This document shows positions 14,877-23,887 of a stretch of 64,000 nt of DNA, piece by piece. Source of the DNA: Gammaproteobacteria bacterium. Its GTDB lineage: Bacteria; Pseudomonadota; Gammaproteobacteria; GCA-001735895. The notes beneath the pieces were generated by a model. That model did no database searches. It saw only the letters and a list, made by a program, of their open reading frames with translations, and was not told where the DNA came from. The position numbers were made by a program, and so were the translations under genes. The DNA lies in NCBI GenBank assembly GCA_030066085.1, contig JASJCI010000024.1, positions 62,001-126,000 of the forward strand. Direction: 5' to 3'. Position 1 is the stretch's first letter. Every line of letters begins with the position of its first letter.

Positions 14877-15785
14877 ATGGACCGTCTCAATGCCATGGGG
14901 ACCTTCGTCCAGGTGGTCGACGGCGGCAGTTTCAGCGCCGCCGCCGACCGGCTCGGGCTATCCCGCGCGCAGGTCAGCAAATCCGTCATGCAGCTCGAGG
15001 CACACCTCGATACCCGCCTGCTGAACCGCACCACGCGCCGTATCAGCCTGACCGACAGCGGGCGCCTGTATTACGCGCGTTGTCTCGATATCCTCGACGA
15101 CATTGCCGAGGCCGAGGAATGTGCGCGCGAGGACACCACCGCCGCACGCGGGGTTCTGACGGTGGGTGCGCCGACGAGTTTCGGCCTGCTGCACCTGCAG
15201 CCGCTGATACCGGCCTTCCTTGCCGTCAATCCCGGGGTGCAGATATCGCTCAGTCTCGCCGACCGCTTTCTCGACGTGGTTGCCGAGGGCTTCGATGTTG
15301 CCGTGCGTATCGCCGAGCTGGAGGATTCGAGCCTGGTTGCGCGCCGACTCGCGCCGTGCCGGCGGGTGCTGTGCGCATCGCCGGCTTATCTCGAGAAAAA
15401 CGGGACGCCGCGCGTGCCGCAGGACCTCGCGATTCACGCCTGCCTGGTGTATTCCAACGAATTGCGGCCCGATACCTGGACCCTGCACGGACCGGCCGGC
15501 AGCGAGCGTGTAACCGTGAACGGCCCGGTTTGCGCCGATAATGGCGACGTGCTGTGTGCCGCCGCCGAAGCCGGTCTCGGTGTAACCCTGCTGCCGACTT
15601 TTATTGTCGGCGATGGCCTGCGCGCGGGTCGACTGGTCAGCGTGCTCGACGACTACTGCCCGCCCGATCTGACGATCAACGCGGTTTACCCGTCGCGCCG
15701 ATACCTCGCGGCGAAGGTGCGCAGCTTCGTCGATTATCTCGCCGTGGCTTTTGCCGGTGAACCCTCCTGGGACCGGGCGCCCTGA
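14877..15785 (+). CDS. LysR-family transcriptional regulator (divergent to pirin)
   Basis: Regulator of 302 residues. The winged helix spans the first 60 residues (FVQVVDGGSFSAAADRLGLS, then QVSKSVMQLEAHLDTRLLNRTTRRISLT), typical of the DhcR/PA2758 type that often sits next to pirin or quinone-response genes. The effector domain follows (RGVLTVGAPTSFG onward). The gene starts 103 bp from the divergent pirin gene. Its stop is 4 bp from the stop of the converging MmgE/PrpD gene. The target is inferred to be pirin and itself. Confidence 0.92.
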   Translation: MDRLNAMGTFVQVVDGGSFSAAADRLGLSRAQVSKSVMQLEAHLDTRLLNRTTRRISLTDSGRLYYARCLDILDDIAEAEECAREDTTAARGVLTVGAPTSFGLLHLQPLIPAFLAVNPGVQISLSLADRFLDVVAEGFDVAVRIAELEDSSLVARRLAPCRRVLCASPAYLEKNGTPRVPQDLAIHACLVYSNELRPDTWTLHGPAGSERVTVNGPVCADNGDVLCAAAEAGLGVTLLPTFIVGDGLRAGRLVSVLDDYCPPDLTINAVYPSRRYLAAKVRSFVDYLAVAFAGEPSWDRAP

Positions 15786-15789
15786 GCGG

Positions 15790-17208
15790 TCAGTTGCGCC
15801 TGGCGTCCGGGTCCTGGCCCGCGAAGCTGGAAAACAGCCCGGTGAGATCGGGTCTCGTTCGCAGTGTCAATGCCGCGTCGATCATCGCGTCGGCTTCGCC
15901 CGTATTCCGGTCACTGGTATCGCGAAAATGCCGATAACAGTCGCCAAACTTGGCGATGTAGCGCTCACGATCGAGATCGCGTCCCGGAGCGCCGGTATAG
16001 ACGGGCACCGCGGCGCGCGCGCTGCGGCCGTCGGCCAGGCGAAGCTCGACAACGTCGGGGTCTTCCGGATCGAAGTTGAGCTCGGGCCGTCGCGTGACCC
16101 GGCCGTCGACGCGGATGAAGCCGGCCAGCTCTCGAATTTCTTCGCGCCGCACCGCCTCATCGGAAAAGTCCTCGATACGATTGCCACCGGTTGCGAGCGC
16201 GGTGGCAATACAGAAGGGTGCGCTGAACAGCGCTTCGGTGCGATCTCGCGGTACACCGTAGGGCAGTACCGCGAGATGAAAGTCCGGCAGCGAAGCGGTT
16301 ACGCTCTCGATCTGGCTAATGTCTTGCAGGCCGAGTTCGGCGCGCACCGCCAGCGCGGCGTCGACCACGCGGTGTGCATAGCCGCAGGAAGGATAGACCT
16401 TGGCGCCGAGGCCGTGTTCCTCGATGCCCCAGGGAGCTCCCAGTTTTGCCGTGGCCCCGCTGAAGTCCGCCTCACCCTCGGGCACCAGCAGGGACGCGAA
16501 GCTGACCGGGCCATCGAGCGCGGCGACCTGTCCCGTCGCACCGGCGGCGCCGAGGCTTGCGGCCAGCAGGCCCGCCTTGGCCGCGAAGCCCGCGTGCAGC
16601 GGCTTGCCCGAGGTACCGAACTGGCTGACGTAGCCCGAGCCGAGCGAAGTGGTCAGCGATAGGGCTGCGGCGGTCTGTGCCGTATCCAGCCGGCGCAGGC
16701 GGCAGACAGCCGCGCTTGCGCCGAGGCTGTCGAGAGTGCTCGTGGTATGCCAGCCAAGCTTGTAATGGCCCATGTTGACGGCTTCACCGAGGCGGAAGAT
16801 GACTTCGAGCCCGACCAGGTAAGCGTCGAGCAGATCCATGCCGCTGAGCTCCCGCTCGTGTCCGCAGCAGGCGGCCAGCAGCGCCGGCAGCATGACCGCA
16901 CTCGGGTGGTCGTTGGCGATGAAGGTGAAGTCGTCGAGGTCGAGTGCGTGCGCGGCGGCGCCATTGGCCATCGCCGCCCACGGCGGCGGCAGGCATTGGC
17001 CGCTGCCGAACACCGGTGCGCTGCCGTCACCCCAGCCGTCGGCCGCGCGGCGCGCGACACGGGCAACTTCAGACTCGGCCCCGAGCAGGGTGCAGCCGAG
17101 CGTATCGAGTACGGCAAATTCGGCACGCTCGAGCGCGGACGCGGGATGCCGTTCGCGTGCTGTCGTGCAGACGAAGTCGGCAAACTGCTGCACTGCGGTC
17201 CCGGTCAT
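15790..17208 (-). CDS. MmgE/PrpD-family protein
   Basis: Protein of 472 residues in the 2-methylcitrate dehydratase/cis-aconitate decarboxylase superfamily. Landmarks are AMANGAAAHALDLDDF with the following NDHPSAVMLPALLA, and GWHTTSTLDSLGASAAVCRL, KPLHAGFAAKAGLLAA and the C-terminal lid. It is the last gene of the MttB operon, only 4 bp after the OYE-like gene stops. Members act on carboxylic acids by dehydration, decarboxylation or isomerisation; several operon homologues have no known substrate. Here it probably handles a carbon skeleton left after demethylation, which is inference. Confidence 0.88.
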   Translation of the reverse strand: MTGTAVQQFADFVCTTARERHPASALERAEFAVLDTLGCTLLGAESEVARVARRAADGWGDGSAPVFGSGQCLPPPWAAMANGAAAHALDLDDFTFIANDHPSAVMLPALLAACCGHERELSGMDLLDAYLVGLEVIFRLGEAVNMGHYKLGWHTTSTLDSLGASAAVCRLRRLDTAQTAAALSLTTSLGSGYVSQFGTSGKPLHAGFAAKAGLLAASLGAAGATGQVAALDGPVSFASLLVPEGEADFSGATAKLGAPWGIEEHGLGAKVYPSCGYAHRVVDAALAVRAELGLQDISQIESVTASLPDFHLAVLPYGVPRDRTEALFSAPFCIATALATGGNRIEDFSDEAVRREEIRELAGFIRVDGRVTRRPELNFDPEDPDVVELRLADGRSARAAVPVYTGAPGRDLDRERYIAKFGDCYRHFRDTSDRNTGEADAMIDAALTLRTRPDLTGLFSSFAGQDPDARRN

Positions 17209-17212
17209 GGCT

Positions 17213-19252
17213 TCAGATCACCCGGCACAGGCGATTGGCGTCGAGGATGGCGGCGTGGATGTCGCGCGCGGACAGCGCGTCGCCGATGCGAAACAGCTGG
17301 AATCGGCCGTCGGGATTGGCGTCCCGTGGCTGCGGCTGCAGCGCGACCAGCGCCTCGTGGTTGTACTCGCCGAAGTTGGTGGATGCATCGACGAGATCAT
17401 GAAACAGGTCGTCCAGCGATTCGGTGCCGAGATCGGTGATGACGACATCGGCGGTCACGTCCTCCTGGCTGCGCGCAAACGCGTGTCGCAGGCGGGCCGA
17501 CAGCCGTCCCTGTTCGCTGCGCAAACCGGTTAACGCGCGGTCCGTCAGGATGGTCCCGCCCTGGTTGTGCAGGTTGCGCAGGTAAACCGGGTAGTTTTGT
17601 CCGCCGAGCCCGCGACCGGCCTGGCGATCGGGGGTCACCAGGGTAACGGCGCCACCGGCCGCGGACAGGCGGTCGGCCAGCGACAGCGCGCAGTGCGCGC
17701 CGACCGCATCGTAGACCAGGATATCGCCTGCGGGCAGCTCATCACCGGCGAGCGCGTCCCAGGCATTCAACGCGAGTTCGCCGCCGCCGTCCGGCAGCTG
17801 CTCGCGCGGCAGGCCGCCGGTGGCGACGATGATCACGTCGGCATCGAATTCCGCCAGGTCGCCGGCCTCGATGTAACGATTCAGGTGCACCCGCACGTCG
17901 AGGCGTTCGACCTCGGCCACCAGCCAGTCGGCGACGCCGACGATGTCCTTGCGCCAGCCGCCCATCGCCGCGATCCGGATTTGGCCGCCGAGCTGCGGCG
18001 TGGCTTCGCACAGGTCGACCTGGTGGCCGCGCAGTGCAAGCACGCGCGCGGCCTCGAGGCCGGCCGGGCCGCCGCCGACGACGACACAGCGCAGGCCTTG
18101 TTCCGCGGCTTCGATCGCGTGCGGCAGCTGTGTCTCCCGGCCGGTGGAAACATTGTGCTGGCACAGGGTATCGCGACCGGCGTAAATCCGGTCGAGGCAG
18201 TAACCGGCGCCGACGCAGGGGCGGATACGATCCTCGTCGCCGCGCTCGATCTTGATTACCAGCTCGGGATCGGCGATCAGCGGCCGCGTCATGCCGGCCA
18301 TGTCGACGCAGCCGTTGGCGATCGCCCAGTCGGCGGTGGCCGGGTCCGACAGCCGTGCCGATTGAAACACGGGCAGGCCGGTCGCTTCTCGCACCCGGCG
18401 CGCGAGCTCGACATAGGGTGCACTCGGAAACGCCATGCCGGGCATGTACTCGCTGACGCCCATGTCGGTGCCGCTGTAGGCGCCGTTGACGTTGATGATG
18501 TCGACGCAGCCCTGGCGCGCGACCAGCTCGGCGATGGCGACGCCCTCGTCGGCGTCGATACCGCTCTCGTTGCTCTCGTCGCCGTTGTAGCGCAGGCTGA
18601 TAATGAACTCGTCGCCGACGCGCTCACGGCAGGCCTCGAGCGTCTCGAGCAGGAAACGCGCGCGGTTTTCTAGTGGACCGCCGTAAGTATCGTCGCGGAA
18701 ATTCGACAGCGGCGACAGGAACTGGCCGAGGATGTGCGAACTGGCGATGATTTCGACGCCGTCGAGCCCGCCTTCGCGGCAGCGCCACGCGGCATCGGCG
18801 AAGTCGCTGGTGATGCGTGCGATTTCCCGCGTCGAGATGGCATACGGCGACGAGTGGTGCGCCGGGTCGCGCACCGCCGACGGCCCCTTGGTCGGCAGCC
18901 AGTCGCCGGCATCGGCCACCGTGCGCCGGCCCATGTGCGTGATCTGGCACATCAACCCGGTATCGAGCGCGTGCATACGTTCGGCAAACTCGCGGAACAC
19001 CGGCACGACGCGGTCGTCGCCGACGTAGATCTGGCCGTAGATCGAACCCGAGTCGCGGCTGATATTCGACGAGCCGCCGAACATCGTGAGTCCTACGCCG
19101 CCGCGCGCCTTGGCTTCGTGGTATGCCTGGTAGCGTTCGCCCGGCAGGCCGGCTTCGGCGTAACCGGGCGCGTGCGCAGCGGAGAACACGCGGTTGCGGA
19201 AGGTTTTGCCCTTGATCGTTATCGGCGACATCAGGTGGCGGTAAGCGCTCAT
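17213..19252 (-). CDS. OYE-like NADH:flavin oxidoreductase with Fe-S and FAD domains (N-methyl amine demethylase type)
   Basis: Multidomain flavoenzyme of 679 residues. Residues 1-335 form an FMN-binding OYE barrel. A cysteine cluster follows (Cys346, Cys352, Cys364 in CVGAGYC and TLCQHN). From about residue 387 a dinucleotide domain starts with CVVVGGGPAGLEAA. This is the layout of trimethylamine dehydrogenase, dienoyl-CoA reductase and N-methylproline demethylase. Dienoyl-CoA reductase-type clusters have four cysteines; only three are seen. The ATG at 19252 overlaps the HD gene stop (ATGA), and the longer arginine-rich extension is rejected. Neighbours suggest oxidative demethylation of an N-methyl amine, with electrons passed through the Fe-S centre. 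Confidence 0.88.
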   Translation of the reverse strand: MSAYRHLMSPITIKGKTFRNRVFSAAHAPGYAEAGLPGERYQAYHEAKARGGVGLTMFGGSSNISRDSGSIYGQIYVGDDRVVPVFREFAERMHALDTGLMCQITHMGRRTVADAGDWLPTKGPSAVRDPAHHSSPYAISTREIARITSDFADAAWRCREGGLDGVEIIASSHILGQFLSPLSNFRDDTYGGPLENRARFLLETLEACRERVGDEFIISLRYNGDESNESGIDADEGVAIAELVARQGCVDIINVNGAYSGTDMGVSEYMPGMAFPSAPYVELARRVREATGLPVFQSARLSDPATADWAIANGCVDMAGMTRPLIADPELVIKIERGDEDRIRPCVGAGYCLDRIYAGRDTLCQHNVSTGRETQLPHAIEAAEQGLRCVVVGGGPAGLEAARVLALRGHQVDLCEATPQLGGQIRIAAMGGWRKDIVGVADWLVAEVERLDVRVHLNRYIEAGDLAEFDADVIIVATGGLPREQLPDGGGELALNAWDALAGDELPAGDILVYDAVGAHCALSLADRLSAAGGAVTLVTPDRQAGRGLGGQNYPVYLRNLHNQGGTILTDRALTGLRSEQGRLSARLRHAFARSQEDVTADVVITDLGTESLDDLFHDLVDASTNFGEYNHEALVALQPQPRDANPDGRFQLFRIGDALSARDIHAAILDANRLCRVI

Positions 19253-19872
19253 GCGGCGGCTCGCTGCCGCGCCAGCGCGGGGTTTTGCAGTGGTTCGCGT
19301 GCGCCGGCGCGCACGACCGCTGCGTGGTTCGGTTTGCGCGCGAACACCTCGCGCAGCAGCGGTTCGAAAAACTCGAGCGATTCGTCGGCGTAATCCGGAT
19401 CGAAGCTGCACTGGTCCCAGCGTTCGCAAAACGCCGCGCAATCGTCGAAGTAGGGATGATCGCGCCACTGGTCACGCGCGTTACGGTCGGCGCCGACCAG
19501 GTGACCGTAAAAGTAGAGCTGAAAGGTCGTGTGGTACGCCACGCTCCAGCTGCATTGCTCGCGCACGAAGGGTTTGAGAATGGCAGCCGGCAGCAGGCCG
19601 TCGCTGAACGGCGCGAGGTGATCGCCGAGATCGTGCAGCAGCGCCGCGATCACCCAGTCGGTATCGGCACCGTCGCGCCAGGCGCGCGTGGCCGCCTGCA
19701 GCGAATGCCGGCGGCGGTCCACCTGGTAGCCGGTTTCGAAACGTTCGAGCTCGTCGAACATCGCCAGGATCCGGTCGGCGAGCGTGGCAGCATTGCGCTG
19801 GTGCAGTTTCACCAGTAGCGCGTAATCTTCGGCGGTTCCGTGTTGCATCTCGGTAAAGCTGACGACCTGCAT
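19249..19872 (-). CDS. HD-domain protein (possible diiron oxygenase or phosphohydrolase)
   Basis: Soluble protein of 207 residues with an HD motif: His56 in RRRHSLQAA, His80-Asp81 in ALLHDLGDHLAP, then His114, His124 and acidic residues near SFDPDYAD. The 24-residue spacing from the first His to the HD pair matches that known for the HD diiron oxygenase PhnZ, but later spacings differ. It opens with VSFTEMQHGTAEDYALL and carries RDHPYFDDCAAFCERWDQ, both apparently characteristic of its own subfamily. It sits between FAD and FMN amine-type oxidoreductase genes. I call the fold with confidence and the activity not at all. Confidence 0.75.
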   Translation of the reverse strand: MQVVSFTEMQHGTAEDYALLVKLHQRNAATLADRILAMFDELERFETGYQVDRRRHSLQAATRAWRDGADTDWVIAALLHDLGDHLAPFSDGLLPAAILKPFVREQCSWSVAYHTTFQLYFYGHLVGADRNARDQWRDHPYFDDCAAFCERWDQCSFDPDYADESLEFFEPLLREVFARKPNHAAVVRAGAREPLQNPALARQRAAA

Positions 19873-19899
19873 GCTGTGAATCCTCCAGTCCTTTCCCGG

Positions 19900-21195
19900 T
19901 TAGCCCGTAACCCGCCTCGAATTGTTCCACGCATCACGCAGGCGAAACGTGACATCGGCGAACGGCAGGAACCAGGGCCGGCCGCGGTGCCACCAGCGCA
20001 AGGGAAAGTCGGTGCGCGAGAACGCGGTTTCACCCTCGGGGTCGCCGAGGATCTGCAGCGCGGCCTTGTGCCCGAGCCAGGGCGCCATGGCATTGCCGCT
20101 GCCGGAATAACCCATCGCGTGCCAGATGCCCTCGATCTTGCCGACGTTGGGCAAAAAATCGAAGCTGAAACCGGTAAAACCGCGCCAGCTGTGACTGAAG
20201 TCGATTTCTCCGAGTTGCGGAAACACCTGCCGCAGCAGGCCACGCATCTGCCGCAGCACGAGGCTTTCGGGCGCGTCGAACATCGCCGCGCGCGCGCCGA
20301 ACACGATACGCTCGCCGTCGGGTGACGGGCGGTAATAACAGTGCCGATCGCGGCTTTCGACGATCATGCGCCCGTGCGGAAACAGTTGCCGGACCAGGTC
20401 GTTGCCGAGCGGTTCGGTGGTTACGATGAAGCTCGGAATGGGCACGATACGGCGTTTCAACGAGGCCAGTTGCGCCGGCGTATAGCCGTTGGTCGCGGCA
20501 AGTACGGCGCCCGCGCGCAGCATACCGCGCGGGGTGTCGACCCGAAACGCGCTGGCGTCGCGTTCGACCGCGGTCACCGGCGTATTGCCCTGGACCAGCG
20601 CGCCCGCGGCGAGCGCGCGCTGCAGGATCCCGCCGACCCACTTGGCCGGGTTGAGTCCGCCGTGGCGGAAAAACACCGTGCCGCCGCGGTACAGTTCGCT
20701 CGCGATTTCCTCGTGCTGGCGCGCGCGCGGCAGCATCTCCGCCTCCAGCGGTATCAGTTGCTGCAGGCGCTCGAGATCGCGCGCGGCGCGTGCATACTCG
20801 TCATCGCGCCACAGGCCGCGGAAACGCCCGCTTTCGCGGTAGTCGCAGTCGATGTTTTCGGCGTCGATCAGCGACTTGACGAAGGTCCCGCTGTCGAGGT
20901 GCGCCTCGCGCAGCAGCCCGAGGGCGGTATCATGGCCGAAACGCGCGCGCATGGTCTCGAACGCGAGCCGGTGGCCGCCGCCGATCATGCCGCCGTTGCG
21001 CGAACTCGCGCCTTCGCCGGGCTGCATGGCATCGAGCGCGAGCACTGCCTTGCCGGCGCGCGCGAGCGTGCGCGCCGCGGTCAGGCCGGTCAGGCCGGCG
21101 CCGACGATCAGCACGTCGACTTCGCTCGGCAGGTCCTCCGCGGACGGCCCGTCCGGGCGGCCCGCGTCTTCCCACCAGAACGGATCAGATTTCAC
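19900..21195 (-). CDS. FAD-dependent amine/amino-acid oxidoreductase (DAO family)
   Basis: Flavoprotein of 431 residues. The N-terminal ADP-binding fold is VLIVGAGLTGLTAARTLARAG, followed by GEGASSRNGGMIGGGH, which in this family lies near the flavin. The C-terminal part has GFSFDFLPNVGKIEGIWHAMGYSGSGNAMAP, the usual second FAD contact. The start is GTG at 21195, overlapping the MttB gene stop by 11 bp. Relatives are gamma-glutamylputrescine oxidase, sarcosine and dimethylglycine oxidases. With MttB next to it, N-demethylation of a methylated amino acid or betaine product is likely, but this is inference. Confidence 0.88.
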   Translation of the reverse strand: MKSDPFWWEDAGRPDGPSAEDLPSEVDVLIVGAGLTGLTAARTLARAGKAVLALDAMQPGEGASSRNGGMIGGGHRLAFETMRARFGHDTALGLLREAHLDSGTFVKSLIDAENIDCDYRESGRFRGLWRDDEYARAARDLERLQQLIPLEAEMLPRARQHEEIASELYRGGTVFFRHGGLNPAKWVGGILQRALAAGALVQGNTPVTAVERDASAFRVDTPRGMLRAGAVLAATNGYTPAQLASLKRRIVPIPSFIVTTEPLGNDLVRQLFPHGRMIVESRDRHCYYRPSPDGERIVFGARAAMFDAPESLVLRQMRGLLRQVFPQLGEIDFSHSWRGFTGFSFDFLPNVGKIEGIWHAMGYSGSGNAMAPWLGHKAALQILGDPEGETAFSRTDFPLRWWHRGRPWFLPFADVTFRLRDAWNNSRRVTG

Positions 21196-22726
21196 TGTCG
21201 CCGATCTCCGCGCTGCGCCGCGTCACGTACTCGTCGAGCGCTTCGCCGATGCCGGGGTCCAGCGGCGGCGGCCGGTATTGTTCGAGCAATTCCTTCCAGC
21301 GCGCGTTCGCGCGCTGCGCCGTGTCGGGCGAACCTGCCGCCTGCCAGAATTCGTACGGGCGCCAGTCGGACAGGGTCGGCATATGGAATGCATCCTGGTA
21401 GCGGCTCATCGTGTGCGCGCAACCGAGAAAATGACCGCCGGCGCCGACCTCGTCGATCGCGGCCAGCGCCTCTTCGGCGTCGCCGAGGTCGATGCGACCG
21501 CGCAGCGCGCCCATCATGCCGATCATCTCGCTGTCGATGACGGTTTTTTCGAAACCCGTGGTCAGGCCGCCCTCCATCCAGCCATGCGCGTGGTAAATCA
21601 TGTGGGCGCCGCTGAGCTGCGCGGCCCACAGCGAAAACATGGTTTCGTAGGCCGACTGAGCGTCGGGCGCGACCGAGGTCGAGCCGAGCATCAGCCGCTG
21701 CGGCAGCCGGTAACGGCGTGCGAGCTGGCCGTTGGCGAGGGTGCCGGTTACCGTTTCGGGCACGCCCATCGCCGGTGCGCCGGATTTCATGTCGATCGGC
21801 GTGGTCAGTACGCCGTAAAAACACTTCGCGCCGGGCTGGACCATCTGCAGGAACGCGATCGTACCGATGGCCTCGGCGTTGCACTGTATGATCGAACCGG
21901 ACAGCGTAATCGGCGACATCGCGCCGGCAAAGGCAACCGGCGATACCACCACCGCCTGGCCGCCCTGGACCAGTTCCATCGCCGCTTCTATCAGCGGCGC
22001 GTCGACCACCAGCGGCGAGTTGACGTTGATGCTCGCGTGCAGGTATGCCTTTTGCCTGAAGGTGTCGAGGTCGACACCGTTGGCGATCGCGGTCATTGCT
22101 ATCGAGTCGCGCGCGCGGGTGCGGCCGATCGCGTACACGCGCACGACCTTGTCCGATAGCGTATGCCAGCTGCGCGCGCTGGTCAGGTGGCGCGTATTGG
22201 CCGGGGTATCGATCGGCTCGACCGGGTGACCGCTGTGAAAAGCGCAGGTATCGAGTGCCTGGTTGAGCCGGACCAGGTCCTCGAAATCGGCCTGGGTGCC
22301 GGGCCGGCGGCCGCGGTCGAGGTCGATTACGTTCGGCGCCGACGAGGCCGAGCCGTAATGGATCTGGTTACCGCCGAAATGCAGGTTGTTGTCGGGATTG
22401 CGCGCATGCAGGGTAAATTCCGCGGGTGCCAGCGCGAGGTAATGCTCGACTACCTCGGCTGGAAACCTGACGATCCCGCTGTCTCGATCGACCCGACAAC
22501 CTGCCTGTTGCAGGATCGGCCAGGTTGCGGGCGACAGGAACTTGAGCCCGGTGCGCTCGAGCAGGCGTAACGAATAGTCGTGAACCAGGGTCTCCTCGTC
22601 CGCCGACAGCACGTCGATCGGCGCGTAAGCGCGCTCGAACTTGATCGTCGATGGCGCCGGCCTGGCTGCCTCGGCGAGCGGGCGGCGCCGGCCGCGACGG
22701 GATTTACGCGCTGCGTTAGAGGACAT
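21185..22726 (-). CDS. MttB-family methyltransferase without pyrrolysine
   Basis: Large methyltransferase-like protein of 513 residues, related to trimethylamine methyltransferase MttB. The reading frame is continuous with no in-frame TAG, so it belongs to the non-pyrrolysine branch that includes glycine betaine and proline betaine methyltransferases. Conserved stretches are LRLLERTGLKFLSP, FTLHARNPDNNLHFGG, SPVAFAGAMSPITLSGS, and HAHGWMEGGLTTGFEKTVIDSEM. The first 25 residues are basic and variable. No corrinoid-binding protein (MttC-type) is visible in the window, though the family normally needs one. It is the first gene of a five-gene operon, 95 bp from a divergent LysR gene. Confidence 0.88.
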   Translation of the reverse strand: MSSNAARKSRRGRRRPLAEAARPAPSTIKFERAYAPIDVLSADEETLVHDYSLRLLERTGLKFLSPATWPILQQAGCRVDRDSGIVRFPAEVVEHYLALAPAEFTLHARNPDNNLHFGGNQIHYGSASSAPNVIDLDRGRRPGTQADFEDLVRLNQALDTCAFHSGHPVEPIDTPANTRHLTSARSWHTLSDKVVRVYAIGRTRARDSIAMTAIANGVDLDTFRQKAYLHASINVNSPLVVDAPLIEAAMELVQGGQAVVVSPVAFAGAMSPITLSGSIIQCNAEAIGTIAFLQMVQPGAKCFYGVLTTPIDMKSGAPAMGVPETVTGTLANGQLARRYRLPQRLMLGSTSVAPDAQSAYETMFSLWAAQLSGAHMIYHAHGWMEGGLTTGFEKTVIDSEMIGMMGALRGRIDLGDAEEALAAIDEVGAGGHFLGCAHTMSRYQDAFHMPTLSDWRPYEFWQAAGSPDTAQRANARWKELLEQYRPPPLDPGIGEALDEYVTRRSAEIGDSEI

Positions 22727-22821
22727 CGCAAGCCTGCCTGGAGACGGCCGAAGACAATAACATTTTGCCGGATTTCCCGGTACTGATAAGATATTATTTC
22801 AGATATAACAAATCATAATGT

Positions 22822-23742
22822 ATGCGCCTCAGCGAACTGCAGCACTTCATCGACGTTGCCGAGTACGGCAGCCTGACGCACGCCGCCGAGGTGCGTGGCA
22901 TGTCGCAGCCCGGCATGAGTCGCATCGTGCGCGAGCTGGAAAAGCAGGTTGGTTCGGCCCTGCTGCGGCGCACGGGCCGCGGTATCGAATTGACCGCGGC
23001 GGGCGATCTTTTCCTGGATTTCGCGCGCAATACGGTAACCGCTTACGCACAGGCACGCCACGATATCGCCGCGCTGTCGCTGCAACGCCCCGCGCACCTG
23101 CGAATTGCGATCCCGATCGGTACCGGCGGACTGCTGGCGCCCGACCTGCAGCGACGTTTTGCCCTGCAGTTGCCGCAAATTGCCATCGACGTATTCGAGG
23201 AACGTACCGCGCGCGCCACCGACGCGATGCTGATGCGACGTTACGATGCGGTACTGACCTATGGCTACGACGAGATGCCGCCGACCAACGGCGAAGATCT
23301 GTACCAGGAGGATTTATACCTGGTCGGTGTCGGCGACCTGGCGGGAACGGACGGTGAACAGGTTCTGCTGGAGGAAGCCGCGCTGAGGCCGTTGCTGCTG
23401 CCGCCCGCTGGCCGCTATCGCGCCCTGATCGACCAGAGTTTCGCCGGGGCGGGACTCAGGCCGGAAGTAGCGCGTGAATTCGAGACCTCGGAGGCGATGC
23501 TGGCCTATGTCATGGAGCGGGAAGGGGTCGCGATTCTGCCTTTTTCGGACGTGGTTGCAAGCCACGATCAATCACGCCTCGGTACCCGTGCGATCGTCGA
23601 ACCCGGCATCACTCGCCGGGTTCGCCTGTTGTTCGACCCGGCACAGCGCAGCGCAACCTACCAGTCGATGCTGCAGGTTGTTCGCGCAACGCTCGCGGAT
23701 ATCGCAGCGCGCGTGCGCTGGCGACCTTTAGCCCCGCGCTAA
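22822..23742 (+). CDS. LysR-family transcriptional regulator (divergent to MttB operon)
   Basis: Regulator of 306 residues. The helix-turn-helix region reads LQHFIDVAEYGSLTHAAEVRGMSQPGMSRIVRELEKQ followed by LLRRTGRGIELTAAG, an IlvY/CynR-like form. The effector domain follows from about residue 90. The ATG lies 95 bp from the divergent MttB gene start, and the short AT-rich stretch between them (about 22780-22820) should hold both promoters. It is the obvious candidate regulator of the amine-catabolism operon; the inducer is unknown. Confidence 0.9.
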   Translation: MRLSELQHFIDVAEYGSLTHAAEVRGMSQPGMSRIVRELEKQVGSALLRRTGRGIELTAAGDLFLDFARNTVTAYAQARHDIAALSLQRPAHLRIAIPIGTGGLLAPDLQRRFALQLPQIAIDVFEERTARATDAMLMRRYDAVLTYGYDEMPPTNGEDLYQEDLYLVGVGDLAGTDGEQVLLEEAALRPLLLPPAGRYRALIDQSFAGAGLRPEVAREFETSEAMLAYVMEREGVAILPFSDVVASHDQSRLGTRAIVEPGITRRVRLLFDPAQRSATYQSMLQVVRATLADIAARVRWRPLAPR

Positions 23743-23887
23743 CGCGCGGACTGGTGGTTTGACGACGGGGGAGACAGTCATGCATACGTTGGCCGTGGTG
23801 GCCAGCGCGACGGGTTGTACAGCCGCAGGTTGCGGCCGTTGCAGGTCAGGAGAATTGCCGGCAAATCGCGCGAAATTTGCGCTCGGG

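Noticed and set aside
17567-18673. 368-codon plus-strand frame opposite the OYE-like gene
   Set aside because: Antisense to a clear flavoprotein gene; no recognisable domain.
19253-19468. 72-residue N-terminal extension of the OYE-like protein
   Set aside because: It is arginine-rich, overlaps the HD-protein gene, and the ATG at 19252 with ATGA coupling starts exactly at the family N-terminus.
21185-22726. Pyrrolysine in the MttB-like protein
   Set aside because: No in-frame TAG occurs in the 513 codons and no pyl genes are visible, so it is a non-pyrrolysine member.
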